From CAYLYM01 sp964387645 (lineage in GTDB: Bacteria > Calditrichota > Calditrichia > RBG-13-44-9), in the NCBI GenBank assembly GCA_964387645.1, contig CAYLYM010000060.1, forward strand, positions 1-23,549: a stretch of 23,549 nucleotides of DNA. Direction: 5' to 3'. Position 1 is the first letter of the stretch. Each line of letters starts with the position of its first letter. Positions 1 to 7,698 of the stretch are shown here, one piece after another. Both the position numbers and the translations under genes were made by a program. The notes under the pieces were generated by a model that ran no database searches, was not told the DNA's origin, and saw only the letters and a list, made by a program, of their open reading frames with translations.

Positions 1-340
1 CAAATCTCTTGCCTTTGGTTCCGGCTGCCAATAAAACAGCAGCCATACTGGCTGCTTGGCCAACACAGGTTGTAACTACATCAGGCTGTATGTATTGCAT
101 GGTGTCATAAATAGCCAGACCAGAGGTGACAATACCCCCAGGACTATTGATATAAATATAAATGTCCTTTTCAGGATCTTCCGCTTCTAAGAAAAGTAAT
201 TGGGCAATTACCAAACTGGCGATGTTATCATCAATGGGGGTCCCTAAAAAGATAATTCTTTCTTTTAAAAGTCTGGAATATATATCATAGGCTCTTTCGC
301 CTCGACCGGTCTGTTCAACAACAATGGGTACTAATGTCAT
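1..340 (-). CDS. clpP: ATP-dependent Clp protease proteolytic subunit ClpP, 3' end outside the window
   Basis: This is the first 113 codons of ClpP, the serine peptidase barrel that degrades proteins unfolded by ClpX or ClpA/C in the cytoplasm. I translated it by hand. It starts MTLVPIVVEQTGRGERAYDI and carries the family blocks YINSPGG (64-69 region) and GQAASMAA, which puts the nucleophile at Ser98. The catalytic His and Asp lie beyond the window edge. The ATG (338-340, read on the minus strand) is preceded by a GGAAG ribosome binding site at 346-350. The gene follows tig by 29 bases, the common tig-clpP(-clpX) order, so the two are probably cotranscribed and clpX may follow outside the window. 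The identification is firm; only the missing C-terminal half is unseen. Confidence 0.96.
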   Translation of the reverse strand, partial: MTLVPIVVEQTGRGERAYDIYSRLLKERIIFLGTPIDDNIASLVIAQLLFLEAEDPEKDIYIYINSPGGIVTSGLAIYDTMQYIQPDVVTTCVGQAASMAAVLLAAGTKGKRF

Positions 341-369
341 AGGTTCTTCCTTAATTTTGCTTTTTTAAA

Positions 370-1680
370 TTATTGAGTTGTATCTTCTTCATTGGATATC
401 GCTTCAATTCCAGAATTTTTCTGCGGATAAACTTCAATAATTTCCGCATTCTCTTTAAGTAGATCGATAATTTTTCTTTCTAAAATATCTTCTCTAATAT
501 TATTGAATTGTTGTTTATCGTTCTTTAAACGGGCTTTTTCCTTATCATCAACAGGTAAACTATCGATGTGATTTACAACCTCTTCGTCACTCACCTGAAT
601 ATTTTCAGCTTCCATTATTTTTTTCTTTAAAAAGTGCCAACGTAAATGATGAATTGCCAGAGGGCGATATTCTTTACGAACAGCTTCTTCGTTGATTCTT
701 TGGGATCTGTTCTGTTTCAAAAAGTTTTCTACCAAATTATTAATATAATTTTCTATCATTGTTGGTGGCAATTCAAATGGATTCTCTTTGAGCAATTCGT
801 CAATCAAGCGATCGGTAAAGGTTCGTTCGGTGCGATACTCTAAATCTCTTTTTATGTTTTCACGAATACGTTCACGAAGTTGCTCAAGATTTTCAATAGA
901 ATCGTCATCCAGATTTTTGACAAATTCATCATCCAATTCTGGATATTCTTTCTCTTCAATCTTTTTGACATGGATTTCGTAATGATTTATTACAGGTTGT
1001 TGATCTGGGCTGTTTGGAGCAGGAGCCGATTCTGAACGAACTACGCGTTTTTCTCCCTTTTTCACCCCAATCAATTGCTCTTCGATCTCTTTGTCAAATT
1101 TACCCGATCCTAATTCTACATGAAGATTTTCGTACTTATGTCCGACTATCGGCAATCCTCCCTGATCCAGCTCTTGCAAATCAAAATAAACATGATGATT
1201 CTGTCTGGCTTCTTCCACCTCCTTGATGGTTGCATATCTTTCTCGAAGCTGCTGCAAGGTATCTTCTACCATTTCGTCTGTTACTTCAATCACATCTTTT
1301 TCAACTCGAAGTCCTTTATATTTTTTTAGCTCAAATTCCGGCTCCGTTTCTACTTCCATTTCAAATACCATCCCGCTATCAATATTTTCAAACTTTATAT
1401 CGGTAATTTTGCCTGGAGAAACCTGTTTAACATCCGCCCGGTTAAGTGCCTCGAAGTAATAAGTTTGAATTGTCTCTTCAATCAAATCTTGCTGGATCAT
1501 TATGCCATATTGTTGTTTAACCAGATTTAGAGGTGCTTTTCCTTTCCGAAATCCTCTGATCTGAACACTTTTCTGATACTTTTTTAGTAGATTTTTTTCA
1601 ATAGGCTGTAATTCTTCTGTAGAAATTTGAACTTTAACTTTTTTAGAATAGGAATTGATTGTTTGGACTTCTGTTTGCAT
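370..1680 (-). CDS. tig: trigger factor
   Basis: Trigger factor is the ribosome-bound chaperone and peptidyl-prolyl isomerase that meets nascent chains at the exit tunnel. The product has 436 residues, normal for the family. The N-terminal ribosome-docking domain carries the signature GFRKGKAP at residues 43-50. The middle FKBP-like domain spans roughly 150-245, and the helical C-terminal arms follow, ending in an acidic tail. The ATG at 1678-1680 has an AAGGAT-like ribosome binding site just upstream. It heads an apparent operon with clpP. A Bacteroidota-type promoter inside an inverted repeat lies 44-78 bases upstream of the start, so expression may be controlled there. Nothing looks broken. 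Confidence 0.96.
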   Translation of the reverse strand: MQTEVQTINSYSKKVKVQISTEELQPIEKNLLKKYQKSVQIRGFRKGKAPLNLVKQQYGIMIQQDLIEETIQTYYFEALNRADVKQVSPGKITDIKFENIDSGMVFEMEVETEPEFELKKYKGLRVEKDVIEVTDEMVEDTLQQLRERYATIKEVEEARQNHHVYFDLQELDQGGLPIVGHKYENLHVELGSGKFDKEIEEQLIGVKKGEKRVVRSESAPAPNSPDQQPVINHYEIHVKKIEEKEYPELDDEFVKNLDDDSIENLEQLRERIRENIKRDLEYRTERTFTDRLIDELLKENPFELPPTMIENYINNLVENFLKQNRSQRINEEAVRKEYRPLAIHHLRWHFLKKKIMEAENIQVSDEEVVNHIDSLPVDDKEKARLKNDKQQFNNIREDILERKIIDLLKENAEIIEVYPQKNSGIEAISNEEDTTQ

Positions 1681-1716
1681 AAAATATCCTTGTTTTAATT
1701 GTGTTATTCTAACTAA

Positions 1717-1758
1717 GAACTTGCAAATATAACATTATTCACTTTGATTTGCAAGTTC
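1717..1758. repeat. perfect 12-bp inverted repeat over the tig promoter
   Basis: GAACTTGCAAAT at 1717-1728 and ATTTGCAAGTTC at 1747-1758 are perfect inverted copies separated by 18 bases. One arm covers the -7 element and the other the -33 element of the candidate tig promoter. That arrangement suits a dimeric repressor or activator site. It does not match the CIRCE or CtsR consensus as I know them. The repeat is directly visible; the operator role is inference. Confidence 0.6.
1724..1754 (-). promoter_or_regulatory. candidate Bacteroidota-type promoter for tig-clpP
   Basis: Read on the minus strand, TTG (complement of 1752-1754) is followed after exactly 20 bases by TATATTTG (complement of 1724-1731). 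This fits the known Bacteroidota consensus of a -33 TTG/TTTG and a -7 TAnnTTTG. It would give a leader of about 35-40 bases before the tig ATG. The RpoD-like gene in this window belongs to the sigma type that reads such promoters. It is the only clear match I found next to a gene here. Assignment is by motif only. Confidence 0.55.
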
Positions 1759-1912
1759 GATAGAAATCCGATGTTTGATTATCTATCCAAAGATTATAGA
1801 CTTATTTATTCTTAAAATTCTCATGCGAAGCCGCTAATTCGTCATGAACTAAATCATTTTGGAATATAAAGAAAAACTCAGTTTTATAAGTTATTTGGTA
1901 AAGTGATAAAAG

Positions 1913-1942
1913 ACCTATCTGTGGTTGGTCTGACAGACAGGT
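1913..1942. other. imperfect hairpin in the tig-deoC spacer
   Basis: ACCTATCTG (1913-1921) and CAGACAGGT (1934-1942) pair over 9 positions with one mismatch around a 12-base loop. This is the only G+C-rich structure in the spacer. It is followed on the plus strand by a short AAAATTTTT run, so it might be a weak terminator or the remnant of a dispersed repeat. The role is not determined. Confidence 0.3.
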
Positions 1943-2368
1943 AAAATTTTTAATTCTTAAAAGATAATTATTTTACTTTTTTAATACTGTTAATGATTTA
2001 GGTAAATTATCATCCCAGTATTTTTATTTATTTTTTACAGTTTAATTTTTTTTAATTTTAAAACTAATTTTGAGGCTGAATTTGAGTCGATAGTACTCTT
2101 TTTTAATTTAATAAATTAGCTATCTTGAAAAGTAGTAAATTTTAGAGAAAATTTAATAAATTACCATGCATTAACTCCATTATTTAATCCTCGGATAAAT
2201 TGGTTGGTATTATTTTTTGTAATTCGGATTAAACGGATTTGTTAAAAATGTTGAACACCTATTTTAATTGGTAGAAAATGGAAAAATATTTTAAAGTTAA
2301 ATCTCATTATTACCATTTTATGAATAAAACAAGAGCTTCTTTAAATTGTTATCTCTTTTGAATTTTTA

Positions 2369-2397
2369 TTGACCATACGAAATTTGAAAACTATATT
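2369..2397 (+). promoter_or_regulatory. possible promoter for deoC
   Basis: TTGACC at 2369-2374 and TATATT at 2392-2397 are spaced by exactly 17 bases, close to the classical sigma70 consensus. They sit about 60 bases before the deoC ATG. In such A+T-rich DNA chance matches are common, and the host sigma may prefer another consensus. Confidence 0.35.
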
Positions 2398-2458
2398 AGA
2401 TAGCAGCCAATAAGGATGTGGGCAGATGGTAGTGCATTAAACAGATATAGGAAATAAT

Positions 2459-3166
2459 ATGGTTAATAAGCATCTACTTGGTCCTAAAGAAATTGCCACC
2501 TATATTGATCACACATTTTTAAGAGCTGAAGCTACCGAAGAAGATATTCGTAAACTTTGCAGGGAAGCCCAAAATTATAATTTTGCAGCAGTCTGTGTTA
2601 ATCCCATTTATGTAAGGTTGGCTAAACAGATTTTAAATAATACTACGATTAAGGTCTGTAGTGTAGCAGGATTTCCCTTGGGTGCGCATCTGACCGAAAT
2701 TAAAGCAAGAGAGGCCAATAAAGCTATTGAAGATGGTGCGGATGAAATTGACATGGTTATTCAAATTGGGGCATTAAAATCTGGAAATAACGAAAAAGTC
2801 CTTGATGATATTAAGCGAGTTACAGAAGTGTGCCATCATGGGAATGCCATTTGTAAAGTAATTATTGAAACCGCTTTTTTAACAGATGAAGAAAAAGTCC
2901 GAGCCTGCCAAATTGCTATTAAAGCCGGAGCAGATTTTGTTAAAACCTCTACTGGTTTTTCCTCAAAAGGTGCCAGCGTGGAAGATGTCCTTCTCATGAA
3001 AAAAGCTGTAGTAGGCTGCGAAGTAAAAGTAAAAGCTTCTGGAGGAATTCGTAGTTACGCCGATGCCTTAAGAATGATAGAGGCTGGCGCTTCGCGGATT
3101 GGTACCAGTGCTGGTGTTAAAATTGTGGAAGAAGCCGCTACAGTAGTCAATTCCCGTGCTGTTTAA
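2459..3166 (+). CDS. deoC: deoxyribose-phosphate aldolase
   Basis: DeoC splits 2-deoxyribose 5-phosphate into glyceraldehyde 3-phosphate and acetaldehyde, the last step of deoxynucleoside breakdown. The 235-residue product is a normal-length class I aldolase TIM barrel. The Schiff-base lysine is Lys162 in VKTSTGF. The second active-site lysine is Lys192 in KASGGIR, and the assisting aspartate is Asp98 in DEID. The ATG has AGGA about seven bases upstream. It is followed on the same strand by the sigma factor, a phosphohexomutase-family gene and a pyrimidine-nucleoside phosphorylase. With the phosphorylase it would form the two ends of a salvage pathway. The 286-base gap to the next gene suggests separate transcription. 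Confidence 0.95.
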   Translation: MVNKHLLGPKEIATYIDHTFLRAEATEEDIRKLCREAQNYNFAAVCVNPIYVRLAKQILNNTTIKVCSVAGFPLGAHLTEIKAREANKAIEDGADEIDMVIQIGALKSGNNEKVLDDIKRVTEVCHHGNAICKVIIETAFLTDEEKVRACQIAIKAGADFVKTSTGFSSKGASVEDVLLMKKAVVGCEVKVKASGGIRSYADALRMIEAGASRIGTSAGVKIVEEAATVVNSRAV

Positions 3167-3245
3167 AATTTACCTTTCTATTCCGAGGGTAACGTTTTTA
3201 GGTTAAAATCATAATAACAGATTTTGGATTTAAGTAATTTGCACT

Positions 3246-3259
3246 TTGATTTACATCAA
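3246..3259. promoter_or_regulatory. perfect FNR/CRP-family binding-site motif
   Basis: TTGATTTACATCAA matches the FNR consensus TTGAT-N4-ATCAA at all ten specified positions, and the symmetry extends one base further on each side (TTTGAT...ATCAAA). It lies 80 bases after deoC and about 190 bases before the sigma factor ATG. The motif is visible; use by a CRP/FNR-type regulator in this organism is inferred. Confidence 0.45.
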
Positions 3260-3452
3260 AATATTGTCTTTATGATTCGCAAAATTAAATTCAATTTTAA
3301 TTTCTTGATGAATTGCGCTTCATATTACACCTTTCTAAGCATGCTTGGATTTACTTATGGTAATATGTAATATATTGTTTGAAAATAAGGTCTTATGAAA
3401 TGGAATTTTATTTTAATTGATATTTAAATAAAAAAAATATTGGAAGATTTAT

Positions 3453-4307
3453 ATGGTTAATGGATTATCTCTACGGCGTTTATCACAGAGACAGTCGTTA
3501 GAGAAATATCTTGATGAAATTAGTCAACTTCCTCTCCTTTCTTCACAAGAAGAGATTGAATTGACCCGCAGAATCCGTCAAGGTGACCAAAAAGCCTTAC
3601 ACGAGCTTGTTCAGGGAAATTTACGTTTTGTTGTAAAGGTGGCTAAAGAATATCAAAATCAAGGATTGCCATTGATCGATTTGATTAACGAAGGGAATCT
3701 TGGATTAATTAAGGCTGCCAAAAGATTTGATGAGACACGAGGATTCCGATTTATCTCATATGCGGTATGGTGGATTCGTCAGTCAATCTTACAGGCTTTA
3801 GCAGAACAGTCCAGGGTCGTTCGTCTGCCTCTAAATCGAGTAGGGCTCATAAATAAGGTAAATCAAATTACCCGGGAATTGGAACAAGAGTTTAATAGAG
3901 AGCCTACTGCTGAAGAAATTTCGAACATTTTAAAGATTTCCGATAATGATGTTGCTGAGGCATTAAATAACGGAAATTTCCATCTTTCTTTAGATCAACC
4001 TTTACGTGACTCTGAAGAAAGCAATATGAAAGACATATTGAATAACCCCAATTCTCAGATGCCGGACAGTGACCTGATCAAAGAATCCCTGAAAGAGGAA
4101 ATTCGACGGGTGTTGAAAACCTTATCACCCCGCGAAGAAGCTGTAGTCAAAATGTATTTTGGAATTGATCAAAATCGTCCATTGACTCTTGAAGAGATTG
4201 GCGACCGCTTGCGATTAACTCGCGAGAGGGTAAGGCAAATCAAAGAAAGAGCTCTTGTTCGACTTAGACATCAATCACGCTCACAAAACTTGAGACTGTT
4301 TCTTTAA
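3453..4307 (+). CDS. rpoD: RpoD-type RNA polymerase sigma factor, short Bacteroidota-like form
   Basis: This sigma70-family protein directs RNA polymerase to promoters. At 284 residues it lacks region 1.1, as Bacteroidota primary sigma factors do (about 287 residues). Region 1.2 is at about 13-45. Region 2 is at 51-121 with FDETRGFRFISYAVWWIRQ, and the following stretch is the core-binding and -10-reading helix. Region 3 is at about 127-205. Region 4 is at 222-274, with the helix-turn-helix around LTLEEIGDRLRLTRERVRQ. The ATG follows GGAAG at 3442-3446. The strong likeness to the Bacteroidota housekeeping sigma makes it the probable primary factor, but a second RpoD paralog elsewhere cannot be excluded. 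It stands alone between deoC and the mutase gene with long gaps on both sides. Confidence 0.9.
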   Translation: MVNGLSLRRLSQRQSLEKYLDEISQLPLLSSQEEIELTRRIRQGDQKALHELVQGNLRFVVKVAKEYQNQGLPLIDLINEGNLGLIKAAKRFDETRGFRFISYAVWWIRQSILQALAEQSRVVRLPLNRVGLINKVNQITRELEQEFNREPTAEEISNILKISDNDVAEALNNGNFHLSLDQPLRDSEESNMKDILNNPNSQMPDSDLIKESLKEEIRRVLKTLSPREEAVVKMYFGIDQNRPLTLEEIGDRLRLTRERVRQIKERALVRLRHQSRSQNLRLFL

Positions 4308-4570
4308 TTCAGCTCAGGATATGTCTTTAAAAATCTTTCGCACAAATCAAATAAAAAGATGAATAATTTAATTTTTTCTTACCGATTTCTAAATATTTAT
4401 GGTCTTGAATACCTACTTTAGTATCTAATTATTTAAAATAGTTTTTTGAAATTTTGATATTTTATTTTTATTTTAATATTTAATAGTATTTATATTTTTG
4501 TCACAGTTTGTATTACTTAAATTATCAGATCTTTTAAATTTTATTTGAAATAAAAAATACGGAGATCTCT

Positions 4571-5935
4571 GTGGTTAAGAATTTAATGACCAGTGTTTCT
4601 GGGGTAAGGGGAATTATCGGGGAAGGATTAATCCCCGAAACAATTGTAAGATATGTTTCAGCATTTGGACAGAAATTACAAGGTAGGAAGGTAGTTGTTG
4701 GTGGAGATCCGAGGATTAGCGTTAATTTCATTCGTCCTATTGTGAAAGGCACTTTGTTAGCCTGCGGTTGCGATGTAGTGGATATTGGGGTTACACCGAC
4801 ACCAACAGTTCAAGTAATGGTTGAGAAATTACAGGCTGCAGGAGGAATTGCCATTACCGCCAGCCACAATCCCATTGAATGGAATGGACTGAAGTTCATA
4901 GGATCGGATGGTCTCTTTCTACCAGAAAGACAGGTGTTCCAGCTTTATCAGGAAGCCGAGCTGAAACGACGGAACTACGTGAATTGGGATAAACTTGGCA
5001 AAGATTTTTTTTACGATAAAGCAGTGGATGACCATCTTCAGTTAATTTTCGATCTACCTTACATTGATTTGGATTTGATTCGCAAGAAAAAATTCAAGAT
5101 TGTTCTGGATTGCGTGAATGGTGCTGGCGGTGTCATTATGCCAAAATTACTCAAACATTTAGGCTGTGAGGTAATTGAGTTAAATACTCAGCCCACCGGA
5201 ATATTTGCGCACGCACCTGAACCGGTTCCACAGAATTTGGTGGATCTGGCAGTAGCCGTTAAAGAAAATAAAGCGGACCTAGGAATGGCTGTCGACCCTG
5301 ATGTAGATCGTCTGGCAATGATTGCCAATGATGGAAATCCCCTGGGTGAAGAATATACTCTGGCTTTAGCAGTTAAATTTATTTTAAGTAAAAAATTAGG
5401 TTACGTGGTGGTAAATCTGTCCACCTCTCGTGTGATTGATGAAATTGTACAATATTATAATGTTTTACTGTTTAAAACCAAGGTTGGTGAAATTAATGTA
5501 GCGCAAAAGATACGTGAAGTAGGAGCCGTTGTTGGTGGAGAGGGAAACGGCGGAGTTATTTTACCTGATGTTCATTTGGGAAGAGATGCACCGGTTGGTG
5601 CAGCATTGATCTTACAAGCGCTAGCTGAATTCGATGGTACGATATCTCAGTTAAAACAAACACTTCCGCAATATTACATACTTAAAGATAAGGAAAGCAT
5701 TAAAAACATTGATGCGGATAAAATTATTGAGCATTTTGCGGAAAAATTTCGCAATGAACAATTGGATTTAACCGATGGGCTACGGATTGATCGTTCAAAT
5801 TCCTGGATTCATTTGCGAAAATCCAATACGGAGCCCATTGTGCGCATCATTGTGGAATCCCGGACTCCAGAAATTTCATGGCGAATATTACAGGAAGTGA
5901 AAGAAGAGATTAAAAAATTACAGGAAAAACAGTAG
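4571..5935 (+). CDS. glmM: alpha-D-phosphohexomutase family protein, probably phosphoglucosamine mutase (possibly phosphopentomutase)
   Basis: Enzymes of this family move a phosphate between C6 (or C5) and C1 of a sugar through a phosphoserine. All four signature sites are intact in 454 residues: catalytic Ser98 in TASHNP, magnesium loop DPDVDR at 242-247, sugar loop GEGNGG at 323-328, and phosphate loop RKSNTEP at 416-422. The GEGNGG loop is that of the archaeal and FCB GlmM/PMM subgroup, so glmM (GlcN-6-P to GlcN-1-P for the cell wall) is the default call. Its place between deoC and a nucleoside phosphorylase also allows a phosphopentomutase role, as shown for a family member in Thermococcus. 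The start is GTG at 4571, chosen because GGAG lies at 4561-4564; an in-frame ATG at 4586 is less well placed. A terminator follows directly. Confidence 0.88.
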   Translation: MVKNLMTSVSGVRGIIGEGLIPETIVRYVSAFGQKLQGRKVVVGGDPRISVNFIRPIVKGTLLACGCDVVDIGVTPTPTVQVMVEKLQAAGGIAITASHNPIEWNGLKFIGSDGLFLPERQVFQLYQEAELKRRNYVNWDKLGKDFFYDKAVDDHLQLIFDLPYIDLDLIRKKKFKIVLDCVNGAGGVIMPKLLKHLGCEVIELNTQPTGIFAHAPEPVPQNLVDLAVAVKENKADLGMAVDPDVDRLAMIANDGNPLGEEYTLALAVKFILSKKLGYVVVNLSTSRVIDEIVQYYNVLLFKTKVGEINVAQKIREVGAVVGGEGNGGVILPDVHLGRDAPVGAALILQALAEFDGTISQLKQTLPQYYILKDKESIKNIDADKIIEHFAEKFRNEQLDLTDGLRIDRSNSWIHLRKSNTEPIVRIIVESRTPEISWRILQEVKEEIKKLQEKQ

Positions 5936-5958
5936 TAATAATGTATCTAAAGTATTTG

Positions 5959-6001
5959 ACGCCTCTGTAAGCATTGCTTATAGAGGCGTATTTATTTTTT
6001 A
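5959..6001 (+). terminator. intrinsic terminator after the mutase gene
   Basis: ACGCCTCT (5959-5966) pairs with AGAGGCGT (5982-5989). The stem continues inward through TAAGC/GCTTA around a three-base loop, with one mismatch. A T-rich tract, TTTATTTTTT, follows at 5991-6000. This separates the mutase transcript from the next gene. Confidence 0.88.
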
Positions 6002-6072
6002 TTGTGATAAAAAGTTGGCTAGGAATATTATTTTCAAAAGCAAAGTGTTAGTATAAATAGACAGGATTAGAC

Positions 6073-7398
6073 ATGACAGCATACGAGATTATTGAAAAAA
6101 AGCGAGATGGATACGCACTTACTTCGCAGGAAATCCGATTTTTTGTCCAAAATTATTTAAATGGCACAATCAAAGACTATCAAATGTCTGCATTGCTTAT
6201 GGCTGTTTGCATCAATGGAATGAACCATGGGGAAATTGTCGCTTTAACCAGAAGCTATATTGACTCGGGGGAAGTGGTCGATTTTTCAGGCTTGCATACC
6301 CCGGCGGTTGATAAACACAGCACCGGTGGTGTGGGTGATAAAGTTTCCATCATATTGGCTCCGTTGGCTGCATCGTTGGGAATTGCTGTACCGATGATTT
6401 CTGGACGTGGTTTGGGGCACACTGGTGGAACACTAGATAAGTTGGAATCCATACCAGGGTTTCGTACAAATCTTGATCTAAAAACCTTTAAAAAACAAGT
6501 TGAATCCATTGGTGTGGCTATGATCGGCCAGACTGACTCCATCGTCCCCGCAGATAGGAAAATTTATGCGTTACGAGATGTTACTGCAACAGTGGAATCG
6601 ATACCGTTGATTGTGGCCAGTATCATGAGCAAAAAAATTGCAGAAGGTATTCAAGGTTTGGTGCTGGACATAAAATTTGGGAATGGGGCGTTTATGAAGG
6701 AAATGAAGCAGGCTGAAGCCCTGTCGAAAACGATGATTCAAATTGGCAATGATTTTGGATTGAAAACAACTGCTTATTTAACCTCGATGGAACAACCTCT
6801 TGGTTATAAAATAGGTAATTGGTTAGAAATTGTGGAGTGCATTGATTGCTTGCATGGAAAAGGACCAGAAGATATACTTGAAGTGACTTTAACCCTGACA
6901 GCAGAAATGCTTGTTCTGGGAAAGAAAGCGCCTACATTAACAGAAGCAAAAAAAATGTGTAAAGATGCCCTTTCTAATGGATGCGCATATGAGAAATTTA
7001 AGGAACTGGTTAAACAACAAGGTGGTGATATTCGTTTTATTGAAAATCCTTCTCAATACCCCCAGGCTCGTTTTCACCGAGAAATACGGTTTGACCGTAG
7101 GGGATACATTGGCAGTTTTAAGACAAGGGAAATTGGTATGGCCAATGTTTTATTAGGTGCTGGTCGCATGCGAGCGGAGGATCCGGTTGATTATCAGTCA
7201 GGTATTGTTTTAAAGAAAAAAATTGGTGATTTCGTTAAACCTGGAGATGTGGTTATGGAGGTTTTTACCAATCAAACTACTAATATAGAACTTGTTGAAC
7301 GAAAATTAATGGACTCAGTTCAATGGGTTTCCCAGCCAGGTCACGCTCCAATTTTAATTGCTAAAAGAATTAGTGATATGAAAACTAAATTAAATTAG
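6073..7398 (+). CDS. pdp: pyrimidine-nucleoside / thymidine phosphorylase
   Basis: The enzyme cleaves uridine and thymidine (or thymidine alone) with phosphate, giving the base and (deoxy)ribose 1-phosphate. The 441-residue product is typical in length for the dimeric TP/PyNP family. The phosphate-binding block KHSTGGVGDK is at 81-90. The family signature beginning SGRGLGHTGGT covers 110-125. The pyrimidine-contact residues Arg168, Ser183 and Lys187 are all present in the ALRD...SIMSKK segment. The C-terminal alpha/beta domain is complete. The ATG follows AGGA at 6063-6066. The split between Pdp and DeoA cannot be made safely by eye; the gene could equally be called deoA. With deoC and a pentose-phosphate mutase it would form a full route to central metabolism. 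Confidence 0.92.
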   Translation: MTAYEIIEKKRDGYALTSQEIRFFVQNYLNGTIKDYQMSALLMAVCINGMNHGEIVALTRSYIDSGEVVDFSGLHTPAVDKHSTGGVGDKVSIILAPLAASLGIAVPMISGRGLGHTGGTLDKLESIPGFRTNLDLKTFKKQVESIGVAMIGQTDSIVPADRKIYALRDVTATVESIPLIVASIMSKKIAEGIQGLVLDIKFGNGAFMKEMKQAEALSKTMIQIGNDFGLKTTAYLTSMEQPLGYKIGNWLEIVECIDCLHGKGPEDILEVTLTLTAEMLVLGKKAPTLTEAKKMCKDALSNGCAYEKFKELVKQQGGDIRFIENPSQYPQARFHREIRFDRRGYIGSFKTREIGMANVLLGAGRMRAEDPVDYQSGIVLKKKIGDFVKPGDVVMEVFTNQTTNIELVERKLMDSVQWVSQPGHAPILIAKRISDMKTKLN

Positions 7399-7507
7399 AA
7401 AAATTCCGATTTATTTAAATTAAATTAAAAAAGAGGGTGGATATATAAAATTAGCTTGATTTATCTATTTATTAAATTTAAATTTTTAAACAAAAATTAA
7501 ATATTGA

Positions 7508-7621
7508 GGGTGCGTATCGATATTTGTTAAGGAAATTTAATTTAGTTTTTTAGTTTTTAATTTAATGAGAATAATTAGACTTATTGTAAAATTGGCCTTA
7601 ACAAATAAAAATATAGCACCC
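7508..7621. repeat. 114-bp element with long inverted ends
   Basis: GGGTGC (7508-7513) pairs with GCACCC (7616-7621), and TATTTGTTAAGG (7521-7532) pairs perfectly with CCTTAACAAATA (7596-7607). A small internal loop lies between the two helices. About 60 A+T-rich bases form the centre. It could be a folded RNA leader or a small non-autonomous transposable element; no clear target-site duplication is visible. Confidence 0.6.
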
Positions 7622-7630
7622 TATCGATGT

Positions 7631-7680
7631 AACCGAATGTCGTTATGGGTGTCGAAAGAGCGCATTCGGTTTTTTATTTT
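7631..7680 (+). terminator. terminator hairpin just before the porV-like gene
   Basis: AACCGAATG (7631-7639) and CATTCGGTT (7663-7671) form a 9-bp stem, extendable by CG/CG past a bulge. It is followed by a T-rich tract to 7680. It lies only 7 bases before the GGAGG site of the next gene. It either ends transcripts from pdp or acts as an attenuator of the porV-like gene. Confidence 0.75.
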
Positions 7681-7698
7681 TAATTTGGAGGAAAAATA

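Larger units (their letters stand above)
1681..2458. other. intergenic region between divergent tig and deoC
   Basis: This 778-base stretch is very A+T rich. It holds the tig promoter and inverted repeat near its left end, an imperfect hairpin at 1913-1942, and a possible sigma70-like promoter for deoC at 2369-2397. I see no tRNA, no convincing small gene and no repeat array in the rest. Confidence 0.6.
7399..7698 (+). other. structured leader between pdp and porV-like gene
   Basis: The first hundred bases are plain A+T-rich DNA. Then come the inverted-repeat element (7508-7621), the terminator hairpin (7631-7680), and the ribosome binding site GGAGG (7687-7691) of the next gene. No reading frame here looks like a gene. 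Confidence 0.65.

Noticed and set aside
3337..3346. AAGCATGCTT perfect 10-bp palindrome upstream of the sigma factor gene
   Set aside because: Short, and not placed against a recognisable promoter; too likely by chance to report as an operator.
4493..4500. TATTTTTG upstream of the mutase gene, matching TAnnTTTG
   Set aside because: No TTG lies 19-21 bases before it; in poly-T-rich DNA the -7 motif alone is weak.
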